A stretch of DNA of 11,640 nucleotides from Elusimicrobia bacterium RIFCSPHIGHO2_02_FULL_57_9 (GCA_001800015.1 MGUO01000012.1:1686-13325); one strand, 5' to 3'; positions 4,505 through 11,640 are shown, numbered from the stretch's first letter. Translations and numbers: made by a program. The notes: generated from the letters alone by a model not told the origin.

Positions 4505-5716
4505 ATGCCCAATCTCGAACGCGTTTTGGTGGCCGATGACGAAGAGGAAGACCGCAAATTCTTGAGCGGTCTCCTTGAAAAGGACGGCTTTGACGTCAAG
4601 CAAGCCGGCTCCGGCTCGCAAACCCTTGAACTGCTCAAAAAACACAAATTCGATCTGATCATAACCGACATGGTCATGCCTGGGGCCAGCGGCTTTGAGG
4701 TGATTCAAACCGCCCAGAAGCTCAACCCCGAGGCCATTTGCATCGCCATGACCGGACATGGGTCCCTGGATTCCGCGGTGGATGCGCTGCGGATGGGGGC
4801 TTATGGCTATCTGCTGAAGCCCTGCGACGAGGCGACTTTCCGCAACTGCATCAAGCGCGGTCTGGAAAAGCAGAGGCTGACCAAGGAGCTGCTGCTGCGC
4901 AACAAGGAACTCGAGACTTTGAATAAAGAGCTGGACTCGCGGGTGCAAAAGGCGACCCAGGAGCTTATGATTTTAAATCAGCGCATGCTCACGGAAATGG
5001 CCAGCCTTAAGGAAGTCGACGAGCTGAAAACTTCCTTTTTAAACAACGTTTCCCACGATTTGAGAAATCCCATCACCTCCATCACAGGCTATCTCAGCTA
5101 TTTTTTGGACGAGCCTATGTTCGAGATGAGCGCTGAGGCCAAGAAATGCCTATCCAGCATCCGCCAGGCGGCCTTGCATATGGAATACCTGATCACCCAG
5201 ATTCTCGAGGCGGCGAGATTGACTTCGGGCACGATGCGTTTGAATAAGACCGCGGTGGGGGTGGATGATCTGATGAAGGAGGCCGTCGGGTTGCTCCAAA
5301 CCCAGGCCAAGACGGGCGGGATTGGTTTGGAGGTCCAATTAACAGGGTCCCTACCCGTCCTGCGCGCCGACCGGGGCAGATTACTGCAGGTGCTAAGCAA
5401 TCTGTTGGGCAATGCCTGCAAATTCACGCCCTCCGGAGGGAAAATCATCCTAAGCGCGGAGCAACGGGAATCGAGCATTCATTTTTGCGTGGCGGATACC
5501 GGCCCCGGCATCGCGCCGGAGCATCAGCCCCGCATCTTCGAAAAATTTTATCAAGTGGACGGTTCTCTTGCCCGCCCTTTTAAAGGCCTGGGGCTGGGCC
5601 TGCGCATCGCCAAGGATATCGTTGAGCTTCATGGAGGGAAAATCTGGGTGGAAAGCCGGCCCGGCCGGGGCAGTCGATTCCATTTCCAAATACCGCTGTC
5701 GTCCAATCACAGTTAA
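4505..5716 (+). CDS. Receiver-histidine kinase fusion (hybrid with N-terminal receiver)
   Basis: A 403-residue cytoplasmic two-component protein without membrane segments. Residues 1-120 are a receiver domain with D11/D12, phosphoacceptor D55 (LIITDMVMPG), T83 and K105 (LLKPCD). Residues about 120-175 form a charged coiled-coil linker. The dimerisation/phosphotransfer domain carries the H-box NNVSHDLRNP with His184. The HATPase domain follows, with the N-box around N299 and N303 (NLLGNACKFTP), the G1 box DTGPGIAP (331-338), the F-box IFEKFYQ (344-350) and the G2 box GLGLGL (361-366). Signal input is probably phosphorylation of the receiver by another protein. The start ATG lies 5 bases after the orphan tRNA-end repeat and has no Shine-Dalgarno sequence. 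The neighbouring stand-alone receiver is a plausible partner by position. Confidence 0.94.
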   Translation: MPNLERVLVADDEEEDRKFLSGLLEKDGFDVKQAGSGSQTLELLKKHKFDLIITDMVMPGASGFEVIQTAQKLNPEAICIAMTGHGSLDSAVDALRMGAYGYLLKPCDEATFRNCIKRGLEKQRLTKELLLRNKELETLNKELDSRVQKATQELMILNQRMLTEMASLKEVDELKTSFLNNVSHDLRNPITSITGYLSYFLDEPMFEMSAEAKKCLSSIRQAALHMEYLITQILEAARLTSGTMRLNKTAVGVDDLMKEAVGLLQTQAKTGGIGLEVQLTGSLPVLRADRGRLLQVLSNLLGNACKFTPSGGKIILSAEQRESSIHFCVADTGPGIAPEHQPRIFEKFYQVDGSLARPFKGLGLGLRIAKDIVELHGGKIWVESRPGRGSRFHFQIPLSSNHS

Positions 5717-5769
5717 GGGAAGTTTGCGAGCTTAAAACCGCGTTTTTAAACAATGTTTCGCACGCTTGA
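5713..5769 (+). pseudogene. Decayed histidine-kinase H-box fragment in the thrS upstream spacer
   Basis: Reading from 5713 in a frame different from the preceding kinase gives LREVCELKTAFLNNVSHA followed by TGA at 5767-5769. The intact kinase reads LKEVDELKTSFLNNVSH at 5006-5056. That is 14 of 17 identical residues and 39 of 51 identical bases over the ungapped match, including the phosphorylatable His. No kinase domain follows. It is therefore the remnant of a second, related kinase gene or of a partial tandem duplication. The match extends up to the TAA of the intact gene, and the broken end coincides with the thrS -35 box. Confidence 0.8.
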
Positions 5770-5794
5770 CATTGTAACACTCAGAGGGTAGACT
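5766..5794 (+). promoter_or_regulatory. Candidate sigma70-type promoter of thrS and the downstream cluster
   Basis: A perfect -35 TTGACA (5766-5771), an ideal 17-base spacer and TAGACT (5789-5794, 4 of 6) lie 9 bases before the thrS ATG at 5804. Transcription would begin near 5801, leaving almost no leader and no room for a T-box or other threonine-sensing leader. It is the strongest promoter match in the window. Confidence 0.6.
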
Positions 5795-5803
5795 AAATGA
5801 GCT

Positions 5804-7603
5804 ATGAGCGCGACCGTCGGCGCAGCGAAAGTGGAGGCTAGCGCGCGGGAAAGTTTGGATGCGTTAAGACATTCCTGCGCGCATGTGATGGCTCAGGCCG
5901 TGACTGAGCTTTTTCCAGGCACGAAAATCACCATCGGCCCCGCCATCGAGAACGGCTTTTATTATGATTTCGACAGCCCCCATCACTTTACGCTGGAGGA
6001 TTTGCCGAAAATCGAAAAGCGTATGCGTCAAATTGCGGAAGGAAACCATCCTTTCTTCGGCCGTGAAATTTCCCATGAGGAAGCGCGCCGGTATTGGCAG
6101 AAAAGGGAGGAGCCTTTCAAAATCGAAATATTAGACGGCCTCAAAGGCCAGAAAATCACCCATTACACGCATGACGTCTTCACCGATCTTTGCCGCGGCG
6201 GCCATTGCGACAACACCAAGGCCATACGGCATTTCAAGCTCTTAAGCGTCGCCGGCGCCTACTGGCGCGGGGACGAGAAAAATAAGATGCTTCAGCGCAT
6301 CTACGGCACCGCCTGGCCTAGCAAGCAGGAGTTGGACGCCCATCTGGCCCGCCTCGAGGAGGCCAAAAAACGGGATCATCGAAAACTAGGCGCCGAGCTG
6401 GAACTGTTTACGGTTTCGGAGAATATCGGTCCGGGGCTTGCGCTATGGCTGCCGAAGGGGGCTCTGATACGCTCTATCCTGGAACGTTATATCGTGGATA
6501 TGGAACGGGCACTGGGTTATCAGCATATCAACACGCCTCAACTGGCGCGCACCAAACTTTACAAGCAGTCCGGCCATTGGGAACATTTTAAGGACAATAT
6601 GTACCCGCCGATCCGTTTCGAGGATAAGGAAGAGCTGGTGCTAAGGCCCATGAATTGTCCCCACCATATAACGGTTTATCAGCATAAGCTTCATAGCTAC
6701 CGGGAACTGCCTTATCGCCTCGCCGAGTTGGGAACCATGTATCGCTACGAGAGATCGGGCGTTTTGTCTGGCCTGTCCCGGGTCCGGGCGATGACGCTCA
6801 ATGACGCTCACATCTTTTGCCTTCCCGAACAGATCCAGTCTGAAACCGTCGGCGTCTTGAAGCTGATCGCGCAGGTTTATAGCGATTTTGGGTTCAAGGA
6901 TTACTGGTATCGTCTTTCCCTGCGCGATCCAAAAGACAAAGTCAAATATGTGGATAATGACGGCATGTGGGACAATGCGCAGCGCTGCCTGCGCCAGGCT
7001 TTGGACGAAGCGGGGGCTAAATATGAGGAAGCGCTAGGCGAGGCGGCTTATTATGGTCCTAAGATCGACGTTCAGCTTAACGATGTCCTGGGGCATGGCG
7101 AAACGCTTTCAACCGTCCAGCTCGATTTTTATCTCCCCGAGCGTTTCGGCCTTGAATACGTGGATAAAGATGGACACCGCAAACGTCCTGTCATGATTCA
7201 TCGCGGCGTGCTCAGCACCATGGAGCGCATGATGGCTTTCCTGATTGAGCATTACGCCGGTAATTTCCCGCTGTGGCTTTCTGCGGTGCAGGTCAAGATA
7301 TTGCCCCTCACCGATGAGCAAATTCCGGCGGCTGAGGCTTTGCACAAAAGGTTCTCCGCAGCCGGGCTGCGCCCGGCCATGGACTTGCGCCCCGAGAAAT
7401 TAGGGGCCAAGGTGCGCGACGCGCAGCTGGAAAAAATTCCTTATATGGTCGTGCTGGGGCCTCGGGATGTGGCCGCCGGCACTCTGTCCGTAAGGCTGCG
7501 CGACGGCCGGCAATTTTCCGGCGTCGCGGAGTCTGATTTCATATCCAAATTAACGCAAGAATGCGCCGAGAAGGCGACCACGGCGCGCTGGGAGCAGGTA
7601 TGA
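5804..7603 (+). CDS. thrS: Threonyl-tRNA synthetase lacking the N-terminal TGS domain
   Basis: A class II aminoacyl-tRNA synthetase of 599 residues that charges tRNA-Thr in the cytoplasm. The editing (SAD) domain comes first, with H23/H27 in HSCAHVM and C130/H134 in DLCRGGHC. The catalytic core has GHWEHFKDNMYPP, the zinc ligands C285 (RPMNCPHH), H336 (NDAHIFC) and H466 (VMIHRG), and the motif 2 region YRYERSGVLSGLSRVRAMT. Motif 3 lies around LSTMERMMAFLIEHYAG. The anticodon-binding domain starts near VQVKILPLTDEQ and runs to the end. The usual bacterial enzyme is about 640 residues with an N-terminal TGS domain; this one starts directly before the editing domain, and an in-frame TGA at 5798-5800 closes the frame upstream. 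Its last codons overlap the next gene's ATG. Confidence 0.97.
   Translation: MSATVGAAKVEASARESLDALRHSCAHVMAQAVTELFPGTKITIGPAIENGFYYDFDSPHHFTLEDLPKIEKRMRQIAEGNHPFFGREISHEEARRYWQKREEPFKIEILDGLKGQKITHYTHDVFTDLCRGGHCDNTKAIRHFKLLSVAGAYWRGDEKNKMLQRIYGTAWPSKQELDAHLARLEEAKKRDHRKLGAELELFTVSENIGPGLALWLPKGALIRSILERYIVDMERALGYQHINTPQLARTKLYKQSGHWEHFKDNMYPPIRFEDKEELVLRPMNCPHHITVYQHKLHSYRELPYRLAELGTMYRYERSGVLSGLSRVRAMTLNDAHIFCLPEQIQSETVGVLKLIAQVYSDFGFKDYWYRLSLRDPKDKVKYVDNDGMWDNAQRCLRQALDEAGAKYEEALGEAAYYGPKIDVQLNDVLGHGETLSTVQLDFYLPERFGLEYVDKDGHRKRPVMIHRGVLSTMERMMAFLIEHYAGNFPLWLSAVQVKILPLTDEQIPAAEALHKRFSAAGLRPAMDLRPEKLGAKVRDAQLEKIPYMVVLGPRDVAAGTLSVRLRDGRQFSGVAESDFISKLTQECAEKATTARWEQV
7591..7598 (+). promoter_or_regulatory. 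Shine-Dalgarno sequence deciding the TPR gene start
   Basis: GGAGCAGG lies at the end of thrS, just before the ATG at 7600. Together with the signal peptide that begins at 7600 and the ATGA overlap with the thrS stop, it favours this start over the in-frame upstream ATG at 7561. Confidence 0.6.
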
Positions 7604-10600
7604 GACATTGCACCCGTGTGTTGGCGTGTTTCGCGCTTCTTTCACCCCTCGGCGCTTCCGCGGCTAGGTGGGGCAGCACCCCCGGCCAGACCCAGGCCGA
7701 GGAGGATGCTTTTAACGCCGCTTCCCAAATGTTTAGGGACACCGGCCGCGACAAGACCGCCATTATCTCGGCCTTCGAAAATTATTTGAATCAATTCCCC
7801 AAGAGCGCCCGCGCCGCAGACGCCGAATTCATAGTCGGCGAGGCGTATATGCGCCACGCGCTCAATATATTGAAAGACGAATCCACCTCCAAGAAAAGCT
7901 CGAGCGCCAGGCTGCTGGCCCCGCGCAATCCGGTCGCGGTCAAGGCCCTGGAGGGCGCGCGCAAGGCTTTTCAGAGCGTGGCCGGCGACAAAAAAAGCGG
8001 CATGGGGGCTTCCGCCCAATACCGCCTGGGAGAGGTGTCTTATAACGAGAAGGATTGGGCCCTGGCCATAGATGAATTCAAGCTGGTCGAGAGAAAATAC
8101 CCCAAATCCTACATTATGGGCGAAAGCCTGATGGGCATTATTTTCGCGGATCTGGCCTTGGAGCAGTTCAGCCAGGCCGAGGCCAATCTTTTCCTGCTTG
8201 GGGAAACCTTCCCCACCTACCTTAAGGAGCCGGCGCTCCTTTACGCCCAAGGCATAGTCTCCCTGCACAAAGGGGATTACGCCAACGCGGAAAAGACTCT
8301 CAAGCAGGTGAAAACCGCCGAGGCCCAATACTATCTGGGCAAGACTTATTTGCTTTCCAAGAGAGCCTATTTGGCGGCTGCGGCTTTCGAAAATCTCTTG
8401 CGCGATTATCCCGACAGCGAGCTGAAGGAAGAGGCGCAATTTTTCATCGGCGACTCGTTTTTCCTGGCCGAGGACTATGACGGGGCCATTTCCAAATATC
8501 AGCGCTTCATCGCCCTCTATCCCGACAACGCCCTGCGCGTCTCGGCGATGTTTCGCATCGGCTCCTCCTTTTTCCAGAAAAAGGATTACGTGGAGGCCCG
8601 CGCCAATTTTCAGGCGGTGCTCGACCGTTATCCGCGCGATTTCTTCGCGCCATTGGCCCAATACTCGATCGCCGAATCGCATCTGGTCGCGGGCCAGATG
8701 CGAGAGGCTCTTTTCGCTTACACCAAGGTCATCACGCAATACCCGGAAACGGTCAAGGTTTCACCCCTGGCGCACTTTAAGCTGGCCTGGACCCAGCTGC
8801 AGGTGGGCGACTACACCCAGTCCCTCAATACCTGCCAGAATTTCCTCAATCTTTATCCGACCCACGCCCTGGCCAAGAACGTTTACCTGATCCTGGGCAA
8901 TGATTTGATCGCTTTAAAGAGGCATCCCGAGGCCGTGAGCGCTTTCCAGCGCATCATCGACTTGGCGCCATCGTCTGATATTGCCGAGCAGGCGTTGTTT
9001 TCAATCCTGCAGGACCAGTACTATCAGAAGAATTACAACTCGATCCTTACTTCCTACCAGTATATTTTCCGCCATCTGCCGCCCTCAAAATCCAAGTGGC
9101 GCAGCCTGAGCTATCTCTACGCGGCCGAGGCTTATTTGTCCCTGCATCAGGTTGACGAAGCCAAGGTCATTTACGAGATGATTCTTAAGGTTTATCCCGA
9201 GGATCCGGCCGCGCTTTACGCCCAGGACGGGCTGGCCTGGGCCTATACTTACAGGGGAGAGGATGGAAGGGCCCTGGAGGAACGCGAGAAGCTTAAAGAT
9301 ATGCTCTTGGCGATGTCTTCGACCTTCAGCTTCACGGGCTCAAACGACCTCGGCATCGCCGACAGTATGTTCAACCAGAAAAATTACGAGGACGCCTACC
9401 AGCTGTACGACAAATACGCCCGAGAAAACCCTCAGGCCGAGAGGGCGTCCTTGGCCCTTTACCGCTCGGGCTTAAGCCTCTATCATTTGCGCTACTACAC
9501 CCAGGCCGTGGAAACCTGGCGCAAATTGCAAACCAATTTCCCGCAGGCCAAGGAAACGCCGTTGGCCGCCGTCCAAATCGCCGACACTTTATTCAGGGCC
9601 CAGAAATACGGCGAGTCCATGGCGGCTTACCGCGCCGTTATCGACAATTACCGCAATAGCGACCAGCTGCCCCTGGCTTATATGCGCATCGCCCAGGCCG
9701 CCTTTAACAGCAAGGACGATACGACGGCCCTCAAAGAGCTCCAGGAACTGGTCTCCCGCTTCCCCAAAGCGCCGGAGGTAAGCGACGCCATGGATTTGCT
9801 CGAGGCGATATTCGACCGTTCCAAGAGCATTGATTACAAGGAAACGCTGAGGGCCATGATTGCGGCCAACCAGAACAGCCCGATTGCGGGGGAGGCCCAG
9901 TTCCGCCTGGCGCGCCGGGCTTTCGAGAAAAAAGATTACGCGACGGCGGCCGCGGAGTTTCAGAAATTCAGCGTGGAGTACACCAATCATCCGCAGCTGG
10001 GCAAGGCCCAGTTCTATCTGGGCGAGAGCTATTTCAACGCCGCCAACTACATTCAGGCCGTGCCCGCCTTCGAACGCTTGACCGATAACTTTGAAAGAAA
10101 CGACGACACCAGCGTGGCCATTTTCCATTTAGCCAGTTCCTATTACAGCCTGAAAAAGTATAACGAGGCCGTGCGCTATTATTCGCGTCTTCTGGAAGAA
10201 TATCCGAACACGGAGTACACCAAGCCTACCCAGTTTAACCTGGCCTTGGCCTATAAGGCCCTGGGCAAGCTGGACATGGCTCAATACGCCTATCAGAAAT
10301 ACGCCGCGGCCGCCGGCTCCGAAGACCCGACCAGCCAATCGGCCCAATGGGAGATTTTCACCATTCAAAAGGACCGCAAGGATTTTGACGGCGCCTTGGC
10401 GACCCTGGAGCGCATACGCAGCGCGGCCAAACCTAACAGCGACGTGCCGTTGGAAGCCGCTTACCGCAGCGGTGAGATTTATGCCTCGATGAATCAACCC
10501 GACGAAGCCCTCAATTCGTGGGAGAAGCTGCGCGCCATGAAGCCGGCCAGCAACCCCTTCCGCCTGCAGGGCTTGATCAAGCTGGGCGAGCTATACGAAA

Positions 10601-10779
10601 AAACCTCGGATTTGCAGAACGCGGCGGCGGTTTACGAGGATTTAGCGCGCAACGCCAATAAAGAAGTCTCCCGTTCGGCCGCCCAGCGCGCGGCGGCATT
10701 GCGCAAGTCGGCGATTCCCCGCTCCGGTCCCAAGGCCGCGCAGCAGTCTAAACCGACGAAATTGCCGGGCATGAACTAA
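7600..10779 (+). CDS. Large secreted TPR-repeat protein, CpoB/YbgF-like, of a Tol-type cluster
   Basis: A 1059-residue protein. Residues 1-21 (MRHCTRVLACFALLSPLGASA) form a signal peptide with an AxA cleavage site. The rest is built almost wholly of TPR-like helical hairpins with the pattern A..yY......P.S..A..A.f.iG.syf...dy..Ai..f..ll..YP; the length would hold roughly two dozen or more repeats. A basic, Pro-rich tail ends it (SGPKAAQQSKPTKLPGMN). The repeats resemble those of periplasmic CpoB/YbgF and BamD, and the gene is followed directly by tolQ- and tolR-like genes, so a periplasmic scaffold working with that motor is the best inference. It is far larger than CpoB (about 260 residues). 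It starts inside the thrS stop (ATGA), so translation should be coupled. A VLAC lipobox-like string at 7-10 is too close to the N-terminus to favour a lipoprotein. Confidence 0.88.
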   Translation: MRHCTRVLACFALLSPLGASAARWGSTPGQTQAEEDAFNAASQMFRDTGRDKTAIISAFENYLNQFPKSARAADAEFIVGEAYMRHALNILKDESTSKKSSSARLLAPRNPVAVKALEGARKAFQSVAGDKKSGMGASAQYRLGEVSYNEKDWALAIDEFKLVERKYPKSYIMGESLMGIIFADLALEQFSQAEANLFLLGETFPTYLKEPALLYAQGIVSLHKGDYANAEKTLKQVKTAEAQYYLGKTYLLSKRAYLAAAAFENLLRDYPDSELKEEAQFFIGDSFFLAEDYDGAISKYQRFIALYPDNALRVSAMFRIGSSFFQKKDYVEARANFQAVLDRYPRDFFAPLAQYSIAESHLVAGQMREALFAYTKVITQYPETVKVSPLAHFKLAWTQLQVGDYTQSLNTCQNFLNLYPTHALAKNVYLILGNDLIALKRHPEAVSAFQRIIDLAPSSDIAEQALFSILQDQYYQKNYNSILTSYQYIFRHLPPSKSKWRSLSYLYAAEAYLSLHQVDEAKVIYEMILKVYPEDPAALYAQDGLAWAYTYRGEDGRALEEREKLKDMLLAMSSTFSFTGSNDLGIADSMFNQKNYEDAYQLYDKYARENPQAERASLALYRSGLSLYHLRYYTQAVETWRKLQTNFPQAKETPLAAVQIADTLFRAQKYGESMAAYRAVIDNYRNSDQLPLAYMRIAQAAFNSKDDTTALKELQELVSRFPKAPEVSDAMDLLEAIFDRSKSIDYKETLRAMIAANQNSPIAGEAQFRLARRAFEKKDYATAAAEFQKFSVEYTNHPQLGKAQFYLGESYFNAANYIQAVPAFERLTDNFERNDDTSVAIFHLASSYYSLKKYNEAVRYYSRLLEEYPNTEYTKPTQFNLALAYKALGKLDMAQYAYQKYAAAAGSEDPTSQSAQWEIFTIQKDRKDFDGALATLERIRSAAKPNSDVPLEAAYRSGEIYASMNQPDEALNSWEKLRAMKPASNPFRLQGLIKLGELYEKTSDLQNAAAVYEDLARNANKEVSRSAAQRAAALRKSAIPRSGPKAAQQSKPTKLPGMN

Positions 10780-10783
10780 GGAG
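10778..10783 (+). promoter_or_regulatory. Shine-Dalgarno sequence of the tolQ-like gene
   Basis: AAGGAG overlaps the TAA stop of the TPR gene and lies 9 bases before the ATG at 10793. It supports this start and co-translation from one transcript. Confidence 0.75.
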
Positions 10784-10792
10784 ATCCGCGAT

Positions 10793-11410
10793 ATGGGAAA
10801 TGAAATAGATTACCTTGTGATGTTTCGCGACAGCTTTACCTTGGTGATTCTGCTTTTCTGCTCGGTTATTTCCATCACTTTCATGATCGAGCGCTGGCTG
10901 TACTTTCGCCGCGCGCAATGCAATGGGGACGAGATCCTGGCGCATATCCACAAATTGATGGAGGGGGGAAAGAGCGATCAGGCCGTGGCCTACACCCAAA
11001 AGCATCCCTCCGCGGTTTCTCAAGTCATTCATTACGGGCTGCTGCATGTGGGGCGTTCGCGTCGGGAGCTTGAGGAATTGCTGCAGACCAAACGCATGGA
11101 GGAAAAGCTGAAGCTGGAGAGATTTCTGGGCGTGCTGGGAACCTTGGGAAACATTGCTCCCTTCATCGGCCTGTTCGGGACCGTGATAGGCATCATCAAG
11201 GCCTTCCGCGATCTGGCGATGGCGGGAGGCGGCGGACCCAGCGTGGTGGCTAAAGGCATCGCCGAAGCCCTGGTGGCTACCGCCGCCGGCCTCGTGGTGG
11301 CTATTCCCGCGGTCATCATCTATAACTATTTCACGCGCCGGGTAAAGACCATGGGCGTTCAAATGGAGGTGGCCTCGGCGCGCTTGCTGGTGATGCTGGG
11401 AGTTAAATAA
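10793..11410 (+). CDS. TolQ/ExbB/MotA-family proton-channel subunit
   Basis: A 205-residue inner-membrane protein, close to the usual TolQ/ExbB length. Three membrane segments are visible: about 14-33 (SFTLVILLFCSVISITFMIE), 112-136 (LGVLGTLGNIAPFIGLFGTVIGII) and 157-178 (AEALVATAAGLVVAIPAVIIYN). A cytoplasmic domain lies between the first two. The second and third segments carry the family signature, including the polar Thr residues lining the proton path. With TolR/ExbD it forms a motor that uses the proton gradient to drive an outer-membrane partner, either TonB-dependent transport or Tol-Pal envelope constriction. The adjacent large TPR protein argues for a Tol-like role. TolQ and ExbB cannot be separated by sequence alone. 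A TAA at 11408-11410 is followed 2 bases later by the next ATG. Confidence 0.93.
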   Translation: MGNEIDYLVMFRDSFTLVILLFCSVISITFMIERWLYFRRAQCNGDEILAHIHKLMEGGKSDQAVAYTQKHPSAVSQVIHYGLLHVGRSRRELEELLQTKRMEEKLKLERFLGVLGTLGNIAPFIGLFGTVIGIIKAFRDLAMAGGGGPSVVAKGIAEALVATAAGLVVAIPAVIIYNYFTRRVKTMGVQMEVASARLLVMLGVK

Positions 11411-11412
11411 GC

Positions 11413-11640
11413 ATGGACGGCGGCAAAGCGGACGAAGAAGCGATCACGGCGATCAACATCACCCCCTTAGTCGACATCTGCCTGGTTTTGGTCATAATTT
11501 TCATGGCGGTCGCGCCCTTCGCCATGACCATCGGCATCAAGGTGCTCGAATCCCGGGCCAAGGCCGCGGAGGGCAAGGCCTCCGCGGATGAGAACGTGCA
11601 GCTTAAGTTGAACAGCGCCGGGGTCATCACGGTCAACGGG
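11413..11640 (+). CDS. TolR/ExbD-family motor subunit, cut by the right edge
   Basis: The first 76 residues are present. A short acidic cytoplasmic N-terminus is followed by AITAINITPLVDICLVLVII and FMAVAPFA, the single membrane anchor of TolR/ExbD. It includes the essential membrane Asp (D21) next to Pro in the family pattern N-x-T-P-L-V-D. A charged linker and the start of the periplasmic domain (ENVQLKLNSAGVITVNG) follow; the periplasmic part would bind peptidoglycan or the partner protein. The ATG at 11413 has GGGAG about 10 bases upstream in the end of the tolQ-like gene. The gene continues beyond the window, where a TonB- or TolA-like gene would be expected. Confidence 0.93.
   Translation, partial: MDGGKADEEAITAINITPLVDICLVLVIIFMAVAPFAMTIGIKVLESRAKAAEGKASADENVQLKLNSAGVITVNG

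Noticed and set aside
7600..7632. Lipoprotein signal (VLAC at residues 7-10) in the TPR protein
   Set aside because: The cysteine is too near the N-terminus to leave a hydrophobic core before it, and the hydrophobic stretch continues after it to a good AxA site.
7642..8739. A 365-codon open frame on the minus strand inside the TPR gene
   Set aside because: It is antisense to a strong, signal-peptide-bearing TPR gene in GC-rich DNA, where the third-position bias opens antisense frames. Its translation has no recognisable domain and no start signal.
7600..10779. Possible tandem DNA repeats in the TPR gene
   Set aside because: The periodicity is at protein level with strongly diverged codons; I saw no long near-identical DNA units that would suggest recent expansion.

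Overview
The window looks like chromosomal DNA of a Gram-negative, GC-rich, uncultured-type bacterium. The short pilin (GFSLLE cleavage site, small pseudopilin-like body with a NCTHTDTKG-type tail) resembles the many small pilins of Elusimicrobiota. A TolQ/TolR-type motor and an outer-membrane barrel fragment show a diderm envelope. The phylum call is an inference from memory of family resemblance, not from a search.

Layout. Positions 1-233 hold the end of an unrecognised gene running in from the left. Positions 268-1239 hold a divergent pair: a small polytopic membrane protein (minus) and a type IV pilin-like protein (plus), sharing a 42-bp spacer with two facing promoter candidates. Positions 1241-1690 hold the C-terminal part of an outer-membrane barrel gene whose 5' part is missing. 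Positions 1699-3791 (minus) are a two-gene operon for the alpha and beta E1 subunits of a 2-oxoacid dehydrogenase, with no E2 or E3 gene nearby. Positions 3907-5716 (plus) carry a stand-alone receiver protein, a tRNA-Val(GAC), and a receiver-histidine kinase fusion. Positions 5804-11640 are a tight plus-strand cluster: threonyl-tRNA synthetase, a 1059-residue secreted TPR protein, TolQ/ExbB and the start of TolR/ExbD.

The least ordinary region is 4317-5803. The 3' end of the tRNA-Val gene is duplicated as a perfect 29-bp direct repeat exactly 100 bp downstream, enclosing a 71-bp segment with strong dyad symmetry. This has the geometry of a tRNA attachment-site scar. Just after the receiver-kinase gene, the 87-bp spacer contains a decayed second copy of a histidine-kinase H-box (14 of 17 residues match the intact gene next door), and the thrS promoter candidate begins at its broken end. 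Together these point to repeated recombination in a signalling locus.

Expression pattern. The candidate promoters of the first genes (membrane protein, E1 alpha, receiver, thrS) place the -10 box only 7-11 bases before the start codon, with no Shine-Dalgarno sequence. Internal operon genes (E1 beta, TPR protein, TolQ) do have Shine-Dalgarno sequences and overlapping or close junctions. This suggests leaderless or near-leaderless initiation for first genes and coupled initiation within operons.
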